A DNA stretch of 64,000 nt from the NCBI RefSeq assembly GCF_963678635.1, contig NC_087066.1:49655581-49719580 (forward strand). The letters run 5' to 3'. Made by a program: the position numbers and the translations under genes. Each line of letters opens with the position of its first letter. Within the stretch, counting starts at the first letter, position 1. Positions 34,634 through 46,960 of the stretch are shown here, one piece after another. The DNA is from Symsagittifera roscoffensis (lineage: Eukaryota > Xenacoelomorpha > Acoela > Convolutidae). The notes beneath the pieces were generated by a model, which ran no database searches, was not told the origin of the DNA, and was given only the letters and a program-made list of their open reading frames with translations.

Positions 34634-35761
34634 ACAAGTCTGCTCGTATCGGAGCAAAACCTTAAATGTTTTGACTGCCTTTTAAGATCTATGGAGAAGT
34701 AAAACATGAAAATTTAAATGTAATAAAAAAATTTGAAATTTTCTTTTTTAAATTTGAAAAGTTTTGTGCAAATCATCACCCCACACGCCATATAAGATTC
34801 GAAGTGATAAATTTCGCTCTGTAGCTAATCTTGCTTTTTATTCAAAATTGAAATTTATTGTTTTGAGCGAAATCTTGAAATTTTATCACTGTTTTTATAT
34901 GATTTTGACTTCTTTTTTGCGAATCATCAAAAGTAACCAGCAAATTAAAATTAATACGAAAAGATTTAGAATTCAGGGGCGGAACTCTGGAGTTCAACTC
35001 CACCTCACCACCCAAAAGGTCCTCTTTCGCTCTAGTTTACCCTATCCAATTTTGCCGTTCGAACCTAATTTTTTTCTTAAGCCGCCTTGGACGCCAGTAT
35101 ATACTAAATTTAACGGCAGAAAAAACGCAATGTTTTGGTCAAAAATTGTTTTTTTTTTTTTGTAAAAACGTCCAACCACACGCCATATAAAGCACAAAAT
35201 GATAAATTTCGCTCCTAGTATCAAATCTATTATGAAAATAAGCTCCCATCAACCAATTTGGAATAGTTTCTAAGACGGATTAAATCTCCGCTTAAGTGTT
35301 AATAGCGCGAAATATATCGCACGTTAACTGTCCCTTATTGGCCAAAATGGTAATCTTTAAATCCCAATATTTTTACTAAAATTGGTCACAGGTGAAATAT
35401 TTTCTCAAACTTAAGCTCAGGATAACAATTTATTTTGATTGAGATTAAAAATTCCGTCAAAAATGGCTAGTTAAAAAATCGAAATTTGTCTGAAGAAAAA
35501 AAACCACCCCGACCACAAACATTCCGTTACTTTCCTTACGAAAGTCGGAACATAAATCTAAAGTGAAGTAGCAAATGGCGTACCTCAATCAGTTTGGAAC
35601 GATTTATTCTTCCGGTAAACTCTCCGCTTACGCGATAATAGCGCGAAATACGTCGCGCGTTGATTGTCTCATATTGGCGAAAATCCTTAAACCCCCATAA
35701 CTTTTTTCTCAAGTTCAAGCTCAGGACAACAATAGAAGTCGGAGGTCTTCGAAAGTTGGAA
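34634..35761 (+). repeat. R1 repeats: three partial copies in a row, with an embedded fragment
   Basis: R1 5' end at 34634-34850, R1 3' two-thirds at 35168-35553, and a third truncated copy at about 35585-35761 (each 3' end finishing with GAAAGT(C/T)GGAA). Between the first two, 34971-35165 starts CAGGGGCGGAACTCTGG and holds an inner stretch (CGCC..GGCGCCA, TATATACTAA) shared with the hAT MITE at 27811, so it is probably a truncated MITE inserted in R1. Confidence 0.65.
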
Positions 35762-36501
35762 CACTAAATTATCGCACGGTAAATTGTCTAGGTGCTCATC
35801 TGCTAACTCACAATTTCTGCTTCACGAATAGCCTCGGCCTGCTTAAAAATAAGCTTCTCTTTAGCGAACGTAGTGAATACACTTATATAAGTCGTGTTGA
35901 TTGTTTTTCTGTTTTTGTTCAGACCTTGATTTTTATGGTTTGACAATAATTTTCGAGGAACTTATCTCAATTTCTTCATTTTAGAGGATGGTAAGTCACA
36001 CTCTTCATTTGAAAACATCAGGAATGGCGATAAAAACCTAAATAGTTTTCAATTTTGAAAAATGGTTTTTTAGAAATGCCATTTTTCTTCAAATCGAATT
36101 TTGTGTTCATTTTATTTCTTCCATTTTTGTTTTTTCCAACTATTTGTTCGCTATGACTTTAGTAAGTTGTTTCGATTTTTTTAGTTTAATAGTTTTCGTG
36201 CAGTTAGTTAAGCAGTTTTTATACCAAAACGAGACCATTCGAAACAACGAACTATCATCAGTTTTGTTATTTAAATTTTCCAGGACAGCATATCAAAGAA
36301 CATGATTTGTTTACACGTTTCCATGAAAATGATGAGCTCAAAATTTGAAAATTTTTCGGGTTTAGGAGAACAGGGTAAAAAATTTAAAACCGAAGGGACT
36401 TTAATTTTATAGCAACCTCAGTGCGCCAACTTTTCACATAATAAATCTTAGTTTTCAAAATTCAGGCGAGTTTCGTTCTTAGAAAACGTTATTCGTGACG
36501 G

Positions 36502-37262
36502 TGCACGTTGGGCATGGTATCCATTAGTTACATCAGCCAGATTTTGAAATACATTAATTGAAATACCCCGTGAAAATCCTTCAACAATGTTTTAGTTTTT
36601 AGCATTCCTAAACATCAAGTAGAGGTTTCAAATTTACGAAAAAAGCTAGTAACTGGTGAAGATATATAGAGATTTCAAGTTAAGCATACATTATAATTTT
36701 TTTGAGAAATTGTTCGGCTTTGAGTCTTTAATTAAGAGTCCATGAACGTAGTTCAGACTATTATACAGGTCGCAATGGTTTTTTTGTTTTTGTCAGGAAA
36801 AGGTCAGGCTCAAATTTATTTTCTCGAGGTTTGACTTTTGATTTTTTTGAAGTTCAGTTCATTGCCTTTGTTAAAAGGAAGGGACAATGCACGTTGGGCA
36901 TGGTATCCATTAGTTACATCAGTCGGATTTTGAAATACATTAAATGAAATACCCCGTGAAAACCCTTCATGAATGTTAGTTTTTAGCATTCCTAAACATC
37001 AAGTAGAGGTTTCAAATTTACGAAAAAAGCTAGTAACTGGTGAAGATATATAGAGATTTCAAGTTAAGCATACTTTAAGTTTTTTTTGAGAAATTGTTCG
37101 GCTTTGAGTCTCTAATTAAGAGTCCATGAACGTAGTTTAGACTATTATATAGGTCGCAATGGATTTTTTGTTTTTGTCAGGAAAAGATCAGGCTCAAATT
37201 AATTTTCTCGAGGTTTGACTTTTGATTTTTTTGAAGTTCAGTTCATTGCCTTTGTTAAAAGG
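36502..37262. repeat. 386-bp tandem duplication
   Basis: 36502-36887 and 36888-37262 are nearly identical (both begin TGCACGTTGGGCATGGTATC). The differences are single substitutions and short indels, so the duplication is recent. It is non-coding. Confidence 0.85.
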
Positions 37263-37289
37263 AATAAAATTTCACTTTCAAACAGCAAC

Positions 37290-37590
37290 AGAGTAAAGGT
37301 CACAAATAACGCGGTCGACTTCTAGTTTCGAAAGTGAAATTTAATTTTCAGATTTCACAGCAAAAAGTTAATACTGATTGATCCAGTTTTCTAAAATTGG
37401 ATTATTTCTTTCAAAATGGTGAAAGAAAAGGAAATTTCTTTCAATCTGAAACTTTTCAAAGAGCTTTAAGGGCTTTAAAAGCTTTTTTTTTCTTTGAAAT
37501 TCGCATGTTGACCTTTTTCAAAAAACAAGTCAGCATTTTTTCTGTTTACTTGCGTTCATTGTCTCTTTTCCAATTTTATGTTGTCTAAGT
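37290..37590 (+). repeat. Dispersed repeat, second copy of 33490-33780
   Basis: Both copies share CTTCTAGTTTCGAAAGTG-like, CTTTGAAATTCG and TTACTTGCGTTCAT blocks in the same order, about 3.8 kb apart. They are diverged and carry no ORF. Family unknown. Confidence 0.6.
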
Positions 37591-40326
37591 TTTACCATTT
37601 CGGCCTGAAGTCACGTCGGCTTGATTTCCGGCTCCCAGTATTTCACCTGTCATCATTTTTCTCAAGAAAAGGCGGTTTGATTTGGAGTAATTTTGCCAAC
37701 TTTAGATAATTACATGGTGATATTATATTTATAACAGTTTTCATCAACGCGTCATAAGTGGCAATTAAATTGACTCAAAAACGATTCCAAATAAGAATGA
37801 TTGATAAATTTTTCCAAGCTTAAAAGACCGAAAAACGCGTTACAGAATGTGAAACATCTCTTCTTATATCATATTGCTTTTTCAAAAAAATATCTGGATT
37901 TCATCCTTTTCCAATTGGACACTTTCATCTAGCATTTTGCGATTCGGCCTGAAGTCTCATCGGCCGTCTAGGGAGTTAAGTGTGGTGTGTGGTATCAGAT
38001 TGAAGCCAGAAAATTTGTCAAAGTTGTGTCGGTGTCGAGAAAAAATGGTCTGAACTTTTTGTTTTTAGACGAAATTAGCTTATGCCGACATTAAGTAGAA
38101 CTAAGGCTGGTCTCAGTAGAACAAAGAATGATCTCAATTTAGTTTTTCTACAATTTCCCGTTATATTTGCTTTTGAGTAGACCCCTCTTCGAGCATTTTT
38201 TAACATAATTCAATCTCCTGTTTCCTCATTTTTCAATTTGTTTTGAATTTTCAATCAGTGGTCGGAACTTGGGTGTGTATTTGACAGCAACCTGCTATCC
38301 TTGTTATATTTGGATTTTGGCTGGGAACAAGGGTTTAATCTAGGTGGAATTGGATCTGAGCTCAAAATAGAAACTCGTATCGGGTTCATCTTAATTGACC
38401 TGTCTTGGTGATGAAATTGAAGTTGAATTAGTTGGTTGAAACTATATCTGGTGCAGAATCATTCTAGACAACGCATTAGTCTGTAAAATTGGGCTTGGGA
38501 TTGTGTCACTGCTTTTCTGATACAGCGACAAAAGGGCTTTGTGCTACAATTTACCAACCTTAATAGCCTTTTAGTGACGGCTGCAAACGATTTGGGGAAG
38601 CAAAATGGCGCACTGCTACTGACGTATTCTAGTGAGCGCGTAATGTCGCCCGCCTTGGACGCTTCAAATAATTTGGTTTCGTTTCGCTATATTGAAATGA
38701 CTGGGTTGGTACGTTCCCTGAAATCAGGTAGGAGAATGCTCGTTAGTCGTTGCATTGCCAAACCTAGGTACATTCGATCGATAGTCTTGATATACGCTCT
38801 GTTTTACCGCCCTACCTCCTACAAATTGTGTCTAGCTATAACGTACTTGCGTAGTCAATCGGCTAAAGCCTAGTCGCGTCGCGTGGCGAGCGGTTACGAC
38901 TTGTCTCGCCTGTCTGTGAAACTATCTGAACCGGCTAGTATTCGTAGAAAAGGGAGGAGGAGGAGGAGGAGGAGAAGGAGGAGGAGGAGGATGAGAGGTA
39001 TTGCAAGTGCAAAAAGGTATGTAATCCTTCATATGGGCTTTAATTGGATGGGGAATACTTCTCTTATTGTTTCGTGTGTGGGGGTTGTAGTTGTATGCTA
39101 TGTTATATGGATATGGTGTAAATGGCAGTAGCTTAGCTACTAGGTACGTAGCACGACTACACGACGAACAAGCGAGACGTCGATGGTGGTGGTGATGGCT
39201 AGGTCTTGGCGGAGCGGGGCGGGGGAGGGTAGGGGTAGGGATAACCATAGGGCCAGCATAAAGCGAGTTCTGGTTGGAATAAACGAACTGGTGTTCTTGT
39301 CTTGTCTGTCGTGCTTTTCACAGGCTACGTTGGCGTATAACTGCAATTGTATTTCCTTTTCAGTCGTGGCTGGATTGCACGGGACTTCATGGTACGTGGA
39401 CTTTGTGAATGGACCTGAGATGGTTGAAGGGAAAAGAACTGAAGGTGTAGAGTGAAGTTAGAGCGCTTATTTTAGAGTAAAACGTGACTATATGACGAAC
39501 ATTGTATCAGTTGATATTCGTTGAGTCGTCAGCGCGCCATCACGTGCTTAAGCTCAATTCTTATTGGCTAATTTTATTCAAAAATTTAACTCTTTGTTCC
39601 GTTCTCCAAGTAGTCGCAAAGAAAACTGAAGCTGAATCAACGTTAAATGCCTAATTTTGAAAATTCTTTTACGCAGCAAATTACCTAAATTTTGAAAATT
39701 GAGAGCAATTAGGTTAATTGGAAAAAAAATGGTATTCGTTGGTTCATATCGCGAATTTGTGACGAATTGCAACAATTAGACAACATTAACAAATCGAAAT
39801 CGCGGCGGCTCATTTTAATAGTAACACAAAACGAGACGCATAATTTAAAGTAAAACGCGCATTTTGCTTACTCGATTTTCAGTTTGAATTTTACTCTAAG
39901 TGCTCTAAAATCAAAAATTTGATTTCATTGACAGAAAACAATATCCTCAAAAGTTACCCTTACTGGCACAAAAAAAAACATATTCCAGTTTTTTGCTATC
40001 TCTGATTGTTACGAAAGAGTACATTCCAGCAATTGAGAGAATCCTAAGAATGAGTCCCCGAACGCAGACAGGTATGTCAGAAGAAATTACGGTTTTCGTG
40101 AAAGTTTTTCCATTTTTTGTTTAAGTAGATCAAAATAAAAAATAGGTTTGCGGATCAAGGTTATTAGTTTATTTTGGCCTTATTTTGCCCATCCACGTTT
40201 GCGCTATTTCTGGAGTCGCATTTTTATCTTGCCAATTTCTGAAACGTCTTTTTCGCATATCTCGAACAAATTTTGTCTCCTTCTCTTGGACGTCATTTGA
40301 GAAAAGTTTGCTCGGTGATGTTTTAG
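37591..40326. other. Region upstream of the PIM kinase
   Basis: The left part is AT-rich and includes an R2 core at 38258-38302. From about 38540 to 39450 base composition shifts to more G/C, with a GGA-rich polypurine run (38953-38996). This could be the promoter or a 5' untranslated exon of the kinase. Open frames here (110 and 90 codons) show no motifs. Confidence 0.35.
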
Positions 40327-40337
40327 GAGGAAGTAGC
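40321..40337 (+). promoter_or_regulatory. Possible 3' splice site just before the kinase start
   Basis: GATGTTTTAG followed by GAGGAAGTAGC lies 11 bases before the ATG. It fits an acceptor for an upstream 5'UTR exon or, if the lineage uses it, for a trans-spliced leader. There is no in-frame ATG upstream. Confidence 0.35.
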
Positions 40338-42180
40338 ATGGGAAACTGGCAGCAAGTGTACAGCAGATACGACTGCGGAGAAGAGATCGGATCAGGTGGA
40401 TTCGGTCGCGTGTATTCTGGAACCAGAATCCATGACAACCTTCCTGTTGCCATCAAAGACATCGCCAGGAACAAAGTTACATCATGGGCTAAGGTGAGCA
40501 CAGGAATTTATTGTTATTTCAATGAAAGGAAACTAAAAAAATGATTCTGGCTTATACACAAGCTTGTAATCTATATATATATATTTAAAGAATCTCTACA
40601 AAACTTATCCTGAACTTTCTATTACAGCTGAATGGAAAAACTGTGCCATTCGAAATAAAACTTCTAGCGGAAGCCAGTCAACTCGAGGAAGGCATCATTC
40701 AAATGTACGAATGGTTTGAGACTGCGAACAGTTTCGTCATCGTCATGGAGCGTCCCGCCACATGTCAAGATCTATTCGATCATATCGAAGTTTTTCACAC
40801 CCTTGAAGAAGAGAAAGCGAGAGACTTTTTCTTCCAAGTACTTGCAGTTTGCGATCGACTAATGCAGATCGGAATTGTTCACCGAGACATAAAAGACGAA
40901 AATCTTCTGGTGAATTTGGAAACCAACCAGCTGAAACTGATTGACTTTGGAGCAGGAGCCTATTTTGATGCCAAGAAATTCTACGAAGACTACCAAGGAA
41001 CTCGAGTTTATTCTCCGCCCGAGTGGATACGACTAAGATGTTATAGAGCAGTTCCGGCACTTGTGTGGTCTCTTGGAATTCTTCTCTACGACATGGTCAT
41101 GGGTGACATACCATTCCACTCTGACACAGACATCTGTGAAGCATCACTCTACTTCTCAGACGGAATTTCCGACTGTAAGTACTTTTTGTTATTCAAATGA
41201 ATGTACAGTTGGTTAAATGGAATGCGTTTATATGATGCTCTTTATTTCTAGCTTGCCAAGACCTAATCAGAAGAATGCTCTCCCTCAAACCAGACAAAAG
41301 GCCAACCATCGATGAATTGTATACACATCCCTGGCTGAGATCTTGTCGAAGAAGCAGCCAAATTTTCAAGCCGACAACTTCGTCGCCTCGCTGTGACGAG
41401 AACAACGACTCAGGACTGGGTCTGTCGAAATCAATGATGAACGGGTCAGTAGACCAATTTCCAGTGAATGCTACCTCTAAATGCAGCAGCGCCAACAGTA
41501 GTACGGCTACAGTGGCAACAAAAACAACAACTCCCACCTCAACTTGCAGCACAGACAGTGCTCTGGACACCCACATTACCTCTTTATCATCATCTCTCGA
41601 GAACTCCTCGATGCAATCACCTTCCACCTGCAGTTCGATGGAGAAGTCCAAGTCCCTCTCCAGCTCGACCACAGACTACACGTCGGATTACGGCAGCTTG
41701 CCATACCACAGTTCCTCCTCCGGTGAAAAGCAGGAGAATGAAGCGAAATCGGCAAAGACTGTCGGGGTCACGACCTCAGAAGCAGCAGCAGCATCAGGGA
41801 AAACTAACAACTCAAACTCATCCAGCGACAATTGCCAACAACAGAAAACCTCATCGTCATCGACATTAATGTCTCACCAGTGTCCGCCCATAAAACAGCA
41901 GCTGAAATCGAACCACCTGCAAACGTCCTACGGCTCCAATCAGTTTGCCAATACCGCCGCCGCCGCAATCAACTCATTTCACTCACTGTCATCATCATCA
42001 GCATTTTCCTCCTGTTCGCCCCTAACGCTCTCGTTACACCAGTCGCCCCCAAGCTCCACTTCGCAATCGAATGGGCCTTCAACGTCGACCATGCTAGCGA
42101 GTAGCAACTCAGGGGGAATCTTTTCTTGTCATTCCAAAGTGTCCAAATTCGCCTCCTCAACTCTCTCTCCTTTTAGTTAG
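40338..42180 (+). CDS. pim: PIM-family serine/threonine kinase (3 exons)
   Basis: Exons 40338-40493, 40628-41174 and 41252-42180; introns have GTGAGC...ACAG and GTAAGT...TAG ends (134 and 77 bp). Product 543 residues. The Gly loop GSGGFG (18-23), Lys40, alphaC Glu61, HRDIKDEN (137-144), DFG (158-160) and GTRVYSPPEWI are all present, so the kinase should be active. The hinge Pro in MERPATCQD (Pro95) and the HRDIKDEN and SPPEWI stretches are diagnostic for PIM kinases, which are constitutively active pro-survival kinases in vertebrates. The domain ends near residue 265. The remaining ~280 residues are Ser/Thr/Gln/Asn-rich low complexity, absent from vertebrate PIMs, which are short. ATG context AGCATGG is good. 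Confidence 0.93.
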
Positions 42181-45100
42181 CGACATGCAGCTTATTTCGA
42201 CCCAAGTTACTGACAGCGCCAAGATTCGTCAGTGCAGCAGATTTAGTTTTTGTTCGATTTGTTTTAATCTGATTAGCCTTGGCGCCCTTTTTTGTGCTTT
42301 ACTTCATTCTCCTATTTTAGACAACAACTTAGCGCGTGTTGATGAACTTGTTTATCTCATTTTCCTTGTTATTCCTTTTCCCACTCTGTACATTGTTTGG
42401 AGCTTTTAAGGTTCGACTGAAGACTGCAGCTACCTGAGAAACTGTTCTAGTTATGTTATTGCCACCACTATTACCAGCAAACGATCAAGTTATCTCATCA
42501 AGTCAGCAGCAGAATCAGTCGAACTAGCAGGCCTCGAACTACAGAAATACAAACCAACTAATGTCGTCCTCGTCGTGTGCTGTGATTTTTGTATCCGCCA
42601 GAAATGCACGTATTTTCAGTTCTTTTTTCCATCGTGCGTTGGTGCATTTCGAATTTATTGTAACTGGAAAGAGAAGAATTCGAGAACTATCTTATAATGA
42701 ACGACTGGAAGCCGAAGGAAAGAATGTGAAGCTATCGCAGAGCAATAGATTCTGCATGTGGCTTCACTTTGTCCTCTCTAGTTTCTACGTTTGCCAGCAG
42801 CAGTTAGTTGGTTTAGTTGTCTTCTCTTCGTCTTCGTGTCTGTCCTCGAAGTGCCTTCTTGCCAAATCATCTCCATCTCCAGAACATCAATAGTTTGTTA
42901 GCCAATCCGGACGTCAAAAGTGAAATGATGTGAACTGAAGAACGCCACACGTGCAGAACAGAATAGTAGCAGTTTTTTCAGCCAGCTCCTGAACCAGCGC
43001 CCCACTCCAAGACAGCCTAGCCCAAGTAGGCTGGCAAGAAAAGGAAAGGGAAGATGGAAGGAGAAAGGGTCAGCTGGAAAGTATGACAGCTGAAAAAGAC
43101 TGTTGAAGTATGCTAGAAGATCAATTTCACTTCGAAATACTCAATTGTGCAATTCTGAGTTTAGTTAATACGATATCTTACCTACCAGTACCATCTACCT
43201 ACATGTACTTTACACTTACTATACTATACATGATACTACTCGTTGTACTGTAATCACAATTGTTAATTATGAATTTTAATTTTTCTACTTTTTTCAATCA
43301 TCACAAGCAGCAGCATTTGAGGCTTTTGTAGTTCAAATCAAATAATCGCTTGCTTTCGATCGGTGTGTAGACAAATTTAGAAACTTTGATTTCTCTTGGC
43401 AATCTGAGAGATAGCCATGATGAAAGTAATGACTAATTTATGACTGCGGTGATATGGTGCAGCGTACAATGGTTGTGCAAGCATCAGAACTTGGCAAACA
43501 GTGGTTGCGCATCGTACTTATATCCTTAACTAACTTGATAGTCAGTGACGTGTATCGGATTTGAAAAGACTCCAACTGAGTTAATGTGGCAGTGAGAGCC
43601 AGCGGCGTGCCGCAGATGCTCTCTTTATAGCAAAAAATGGCTAAATAAATATCCATTTTTGAGGACCCAAGGGGGTCAAATCACTGAAAGAGAAATGCGC
43701 TGAAGCTTTGAAGTTCAAAGACACAGAAACAGATTTCTGATTAGATTTTGGTGACCTTTAATTTTTTTTTCAATTATTGATTTTGCTGGAGTAACACATG
43801 GCTGGCAAACAAAGTTAGAGGATACATTTTTCATTAACAGCCAAAAACGTAATTCCAACCGCCAAAAAGCGCGCTCGATATAAAAAAAAACAATTCAAAT
43901 CATTCATTTTTACAACATGTAGTCATAACATAATCTCACGTGACTATAATCGTCATTTAATCGGTTTTGAAGGAGCCAATCAAAAACTGAAGTACCTAAG
44001 CTTTATTGTCTATATTTGGATTGAAACGAAGATGAAGGAATTAGAAAGACAAGCTTGCCGTCATAAAAATAGCGCTTTGCTATTTCCTTCCAAATTAGAC
44101 TAGGAGATCTTGCAGAAAATACTTGAATTCTAAAGGGTGTAATAACAATCTGACCTTCAAAAATTATTTAGCAAAAACTAGCATAGTTAATTTAATATAT
44201 CAAACCAAAGCTCAGGCTGAAACTTGTTTCTAACTTTTGAATTTACTTTTTCTTCTGCATCACAACAGTAATTGTTTTGAACTTGGACTAGATGTGATTC
44301 TTTTTGAAGCTACGAAATCATTTTGGGATGCCACTATTTTGGGCGAAGAAGCTTGACATTTACTGCAAAAATTAGCAACTGGCATTTTGAATGGAAGCTA
44401 ACGAAGCTTGTCGTACCCCAATGGCCCTTAGAACACCAGTGCTTCGTTTCTTCGCTAAATTGTTTTTTTTTTCAGTTTTTTGATGAGAAAATCCAAACCA
44501 ATTTATTACTTTTCACTGCTTCAGAGAAAGCAAATAAGCAGTTATCCATTTTGAACTAGTTTAGTGACATAAGAGAGGTTTTTTTACTTTTTACTCTATT
44601 GGCATGACATTAAACTCTCTTTGTTCAATAGACATAAGTTCATTTTTAAAAAACAACTGTTTTCTAATTTAAATAACTAATTGTAGCGCAGCAGGATTCC
44701 CCAAAACTCGCGTATACAAGCTTTCTGGGCAAATTGGCGGTAGAGGTCTTAACAGACCATTTTTCTTTTCATTCTTGTCTTTTTTACTCCGGGAAAATTT
44801 CCGGGACAATTTTTTAATCTGGCATCCGAATCATCAATCACTCTTCACTTGTGATAATAACTCACACCTCTTTTGCATTTGAACAAACGAAATAAAATGT
44901 TCAACGTGAACAAACTTGTGTTTGCTAAGAGGGGAAATTGGGAATGAGCGTCAGTTGCTTCCGGTGAGTGCATCTGTTCATCGCCGCCCCCTTCCCAGAA
45001 AAAGTGGAGAAGTCAACAACAATCGCCTAATCAATCACGCCCACCTATAACTGAAGTTCATCGCCCGCGCGTGAACTGGTATCCGTGGCCATTCTATTTC

Positions 45101-46299
45101 TACTTTCTATTCTCCACCCGTACAGGGCTGCTGAAAACAAAAAAATCTTTGTTTTTTCAAAGTAACAAGCAAATAGTTAAAATGAGAGTAACTTGACTCC
45201 AAGTAATATTTACCCTTCTTTCCCTCTCTCACGCTCTCCCTTTTAGGTGAAATATTTAGTTGTAATTCGACTTTAAAGGCGGGTTTCTGGTGATATATTG
45301 GACTTCTTTTTATCTAATCTCACTTCATTGGGGATATGTCTATTCCGCAGTTCAGCTGGAAAAATCGGCCTGTTTTCTTTATTTATTCGAAAAAATAGCC
45401 ACCAAGAATTATTACAAGTTGAGCCCACACCAATTTGTTCACGTTGCCGCTAATCTCCTCAATCGAAGTGGCGCATAGTTGCCCTCAGTCAATGCGAAAC
45501 ACCTGAGAAAATGAAATAAAAAGCGGGAAAATTATAGCCTTTTGCCGCAAAAAAAAGTTTCAACAATCACAAGAAAAAAGGACCTAACATTTACCGCCGT
45601 GCAGCATAGTAGTGCCGGGTTAAGGGATTGTTTAGTGGATCCATAATAACCATTTCAATTTTATACCCATAGTTCAAGGTTTTCAGTTTAAGTAAACTGT
45701 TCAAGCTTCCATCCTTTTCACGCATCTTCCATCCACTGCTGATTAAGTCTATTTTGGTTTCGTTTTTTAGAAGCGCGTCATTAAAATGAAACATATGTCA
45801 GAGCACTTTGTTCATACTTTGCCTAAATTCTTTAATAAATAAACGCAAATACGTTTTCGCAAATTGTATTTTGAATAGCAATCATGCTTGGTCGTTTTTA
45901 TATGGTGTTACAATTTTTTTGCCTTGGCTTTCATATAACTTTTTGTTAACTCTCTGCGCTAAACCTGTTGGTTGCACATAATTGTTTATATATTATATAA
46001 AGACGCCTTTTTCAGGAAACGTAAAAAACTAAAACGATTATTTAATTTTCTATTTAAAGCGTCTTTATAGCGTTATTTTCTTTGATCTGTCATTGTCAGG
46101 AAAAAATGTTCCCTTAGGAAATTTAATCAATTAGTTATCGATTAAATTTTTTAATGAGTATGACTAAAGCTAGCAATTGTTTTTAAAAAAATTAGGTTGA
46201 TTGATTCGGTAAGTCAATTTGAACTGGGCACGGATGAACGTCCGATAAAGCTCAATGGTCCGTACTCAAATGAAAAGGGTAAATGTTTTGCGATCGACG
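42181..46299. other. Kinase 3'UTR and downstream intergenic DNA
   Basis: The first ~1.4 kb is less AT-rich and probably includes the 3'UTR; an AATAAA at 43644-43649 is a candidate polyadenylation signal. Open frames at 42185-42409 and 42561-42893 show no motifs. The rest is AT-rich with nothing recognised. Confidence 0.4.
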
Positions 46300-46960
46300 G
46301 AATTGATCGTAAAAGACCTCATAGTAGGCGAGCAATTGAAATAGGAATTATTAAATTCAGTTTAGATTAAATTCAGTCATAATTTTTAATCGAATTTCAG
46401 GGGAAAAAATTCGCGACATATGTTATTTTCAGTCATTAAAAAAGAAGGAGGGGAGCTTTTTCTAAAATTGAATACGAACTTTTGGAACTCTTTTAATCGG
46501 TTAAATGTTTCACCATAATATCAGGATGAATTCCGAGTCAGCTTTATATGACCTCATCAATCAAAGGGTCCCCGTTTCGATGCTATTTTACATCAATGTT
46601 CGGCCGATTGACCTTGTCTTTTCATTCTCTTACTCATGTCGTTACGAGTCCATTGTGTATACTTCTACAACCCTAACACATTTATACCGGCGCTTTTTAG
46701 GGGGAGCACGCCGCAAAAAGACCCAATTTCTTGGTCAAAAAATTCCAAAAAATCTCAAAAAGTATGTCTGTATAAGTAAGTATATCAGTGATTAACATTT
46801 TTGGGAGAGTTAACATCTCCATCTTTATTATCATTTTAGCTATGGTTAGCTAAAAACAAACTAATCAGCTGCACACAGTCACTGATCGCTGGCCACTTTG
46901 CTAATGATTTTTTTTCTTCAAAAAAGTGGAGTTTCAAAAAGGTGCCACAAAAGCGAATGA
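46300..46960 (+). repeat. Dispersed ~0.7-kb repeat, copy 1
   Basis: It shares ordered blocks with 53300-54015: CTCATAGTAGG, TTTTTAATCGAATTT, a GAAGGAGGGGAGCTTTT block, ACCATAATA, and GCTGCACA..GATCGCTG near the end. Both are diverged. The middle holds a GGCGC..TTTTTAGGGGGAGC stretch resembling the interior of the hAT MITEs. Confidence 0.65.

Noticed and set aside
38883-39455. Short coding exons in the GC-richer block
   Set aside because: The frames are low-complexity or motif-free, and no splice connection to the kinase could be shown.
42561-42893. 110-codon ORF downstream of the kinase
   Set aside because: No motif; Ser/Phe-rich composition typical of untranslated sequence; probably 3'UTR.
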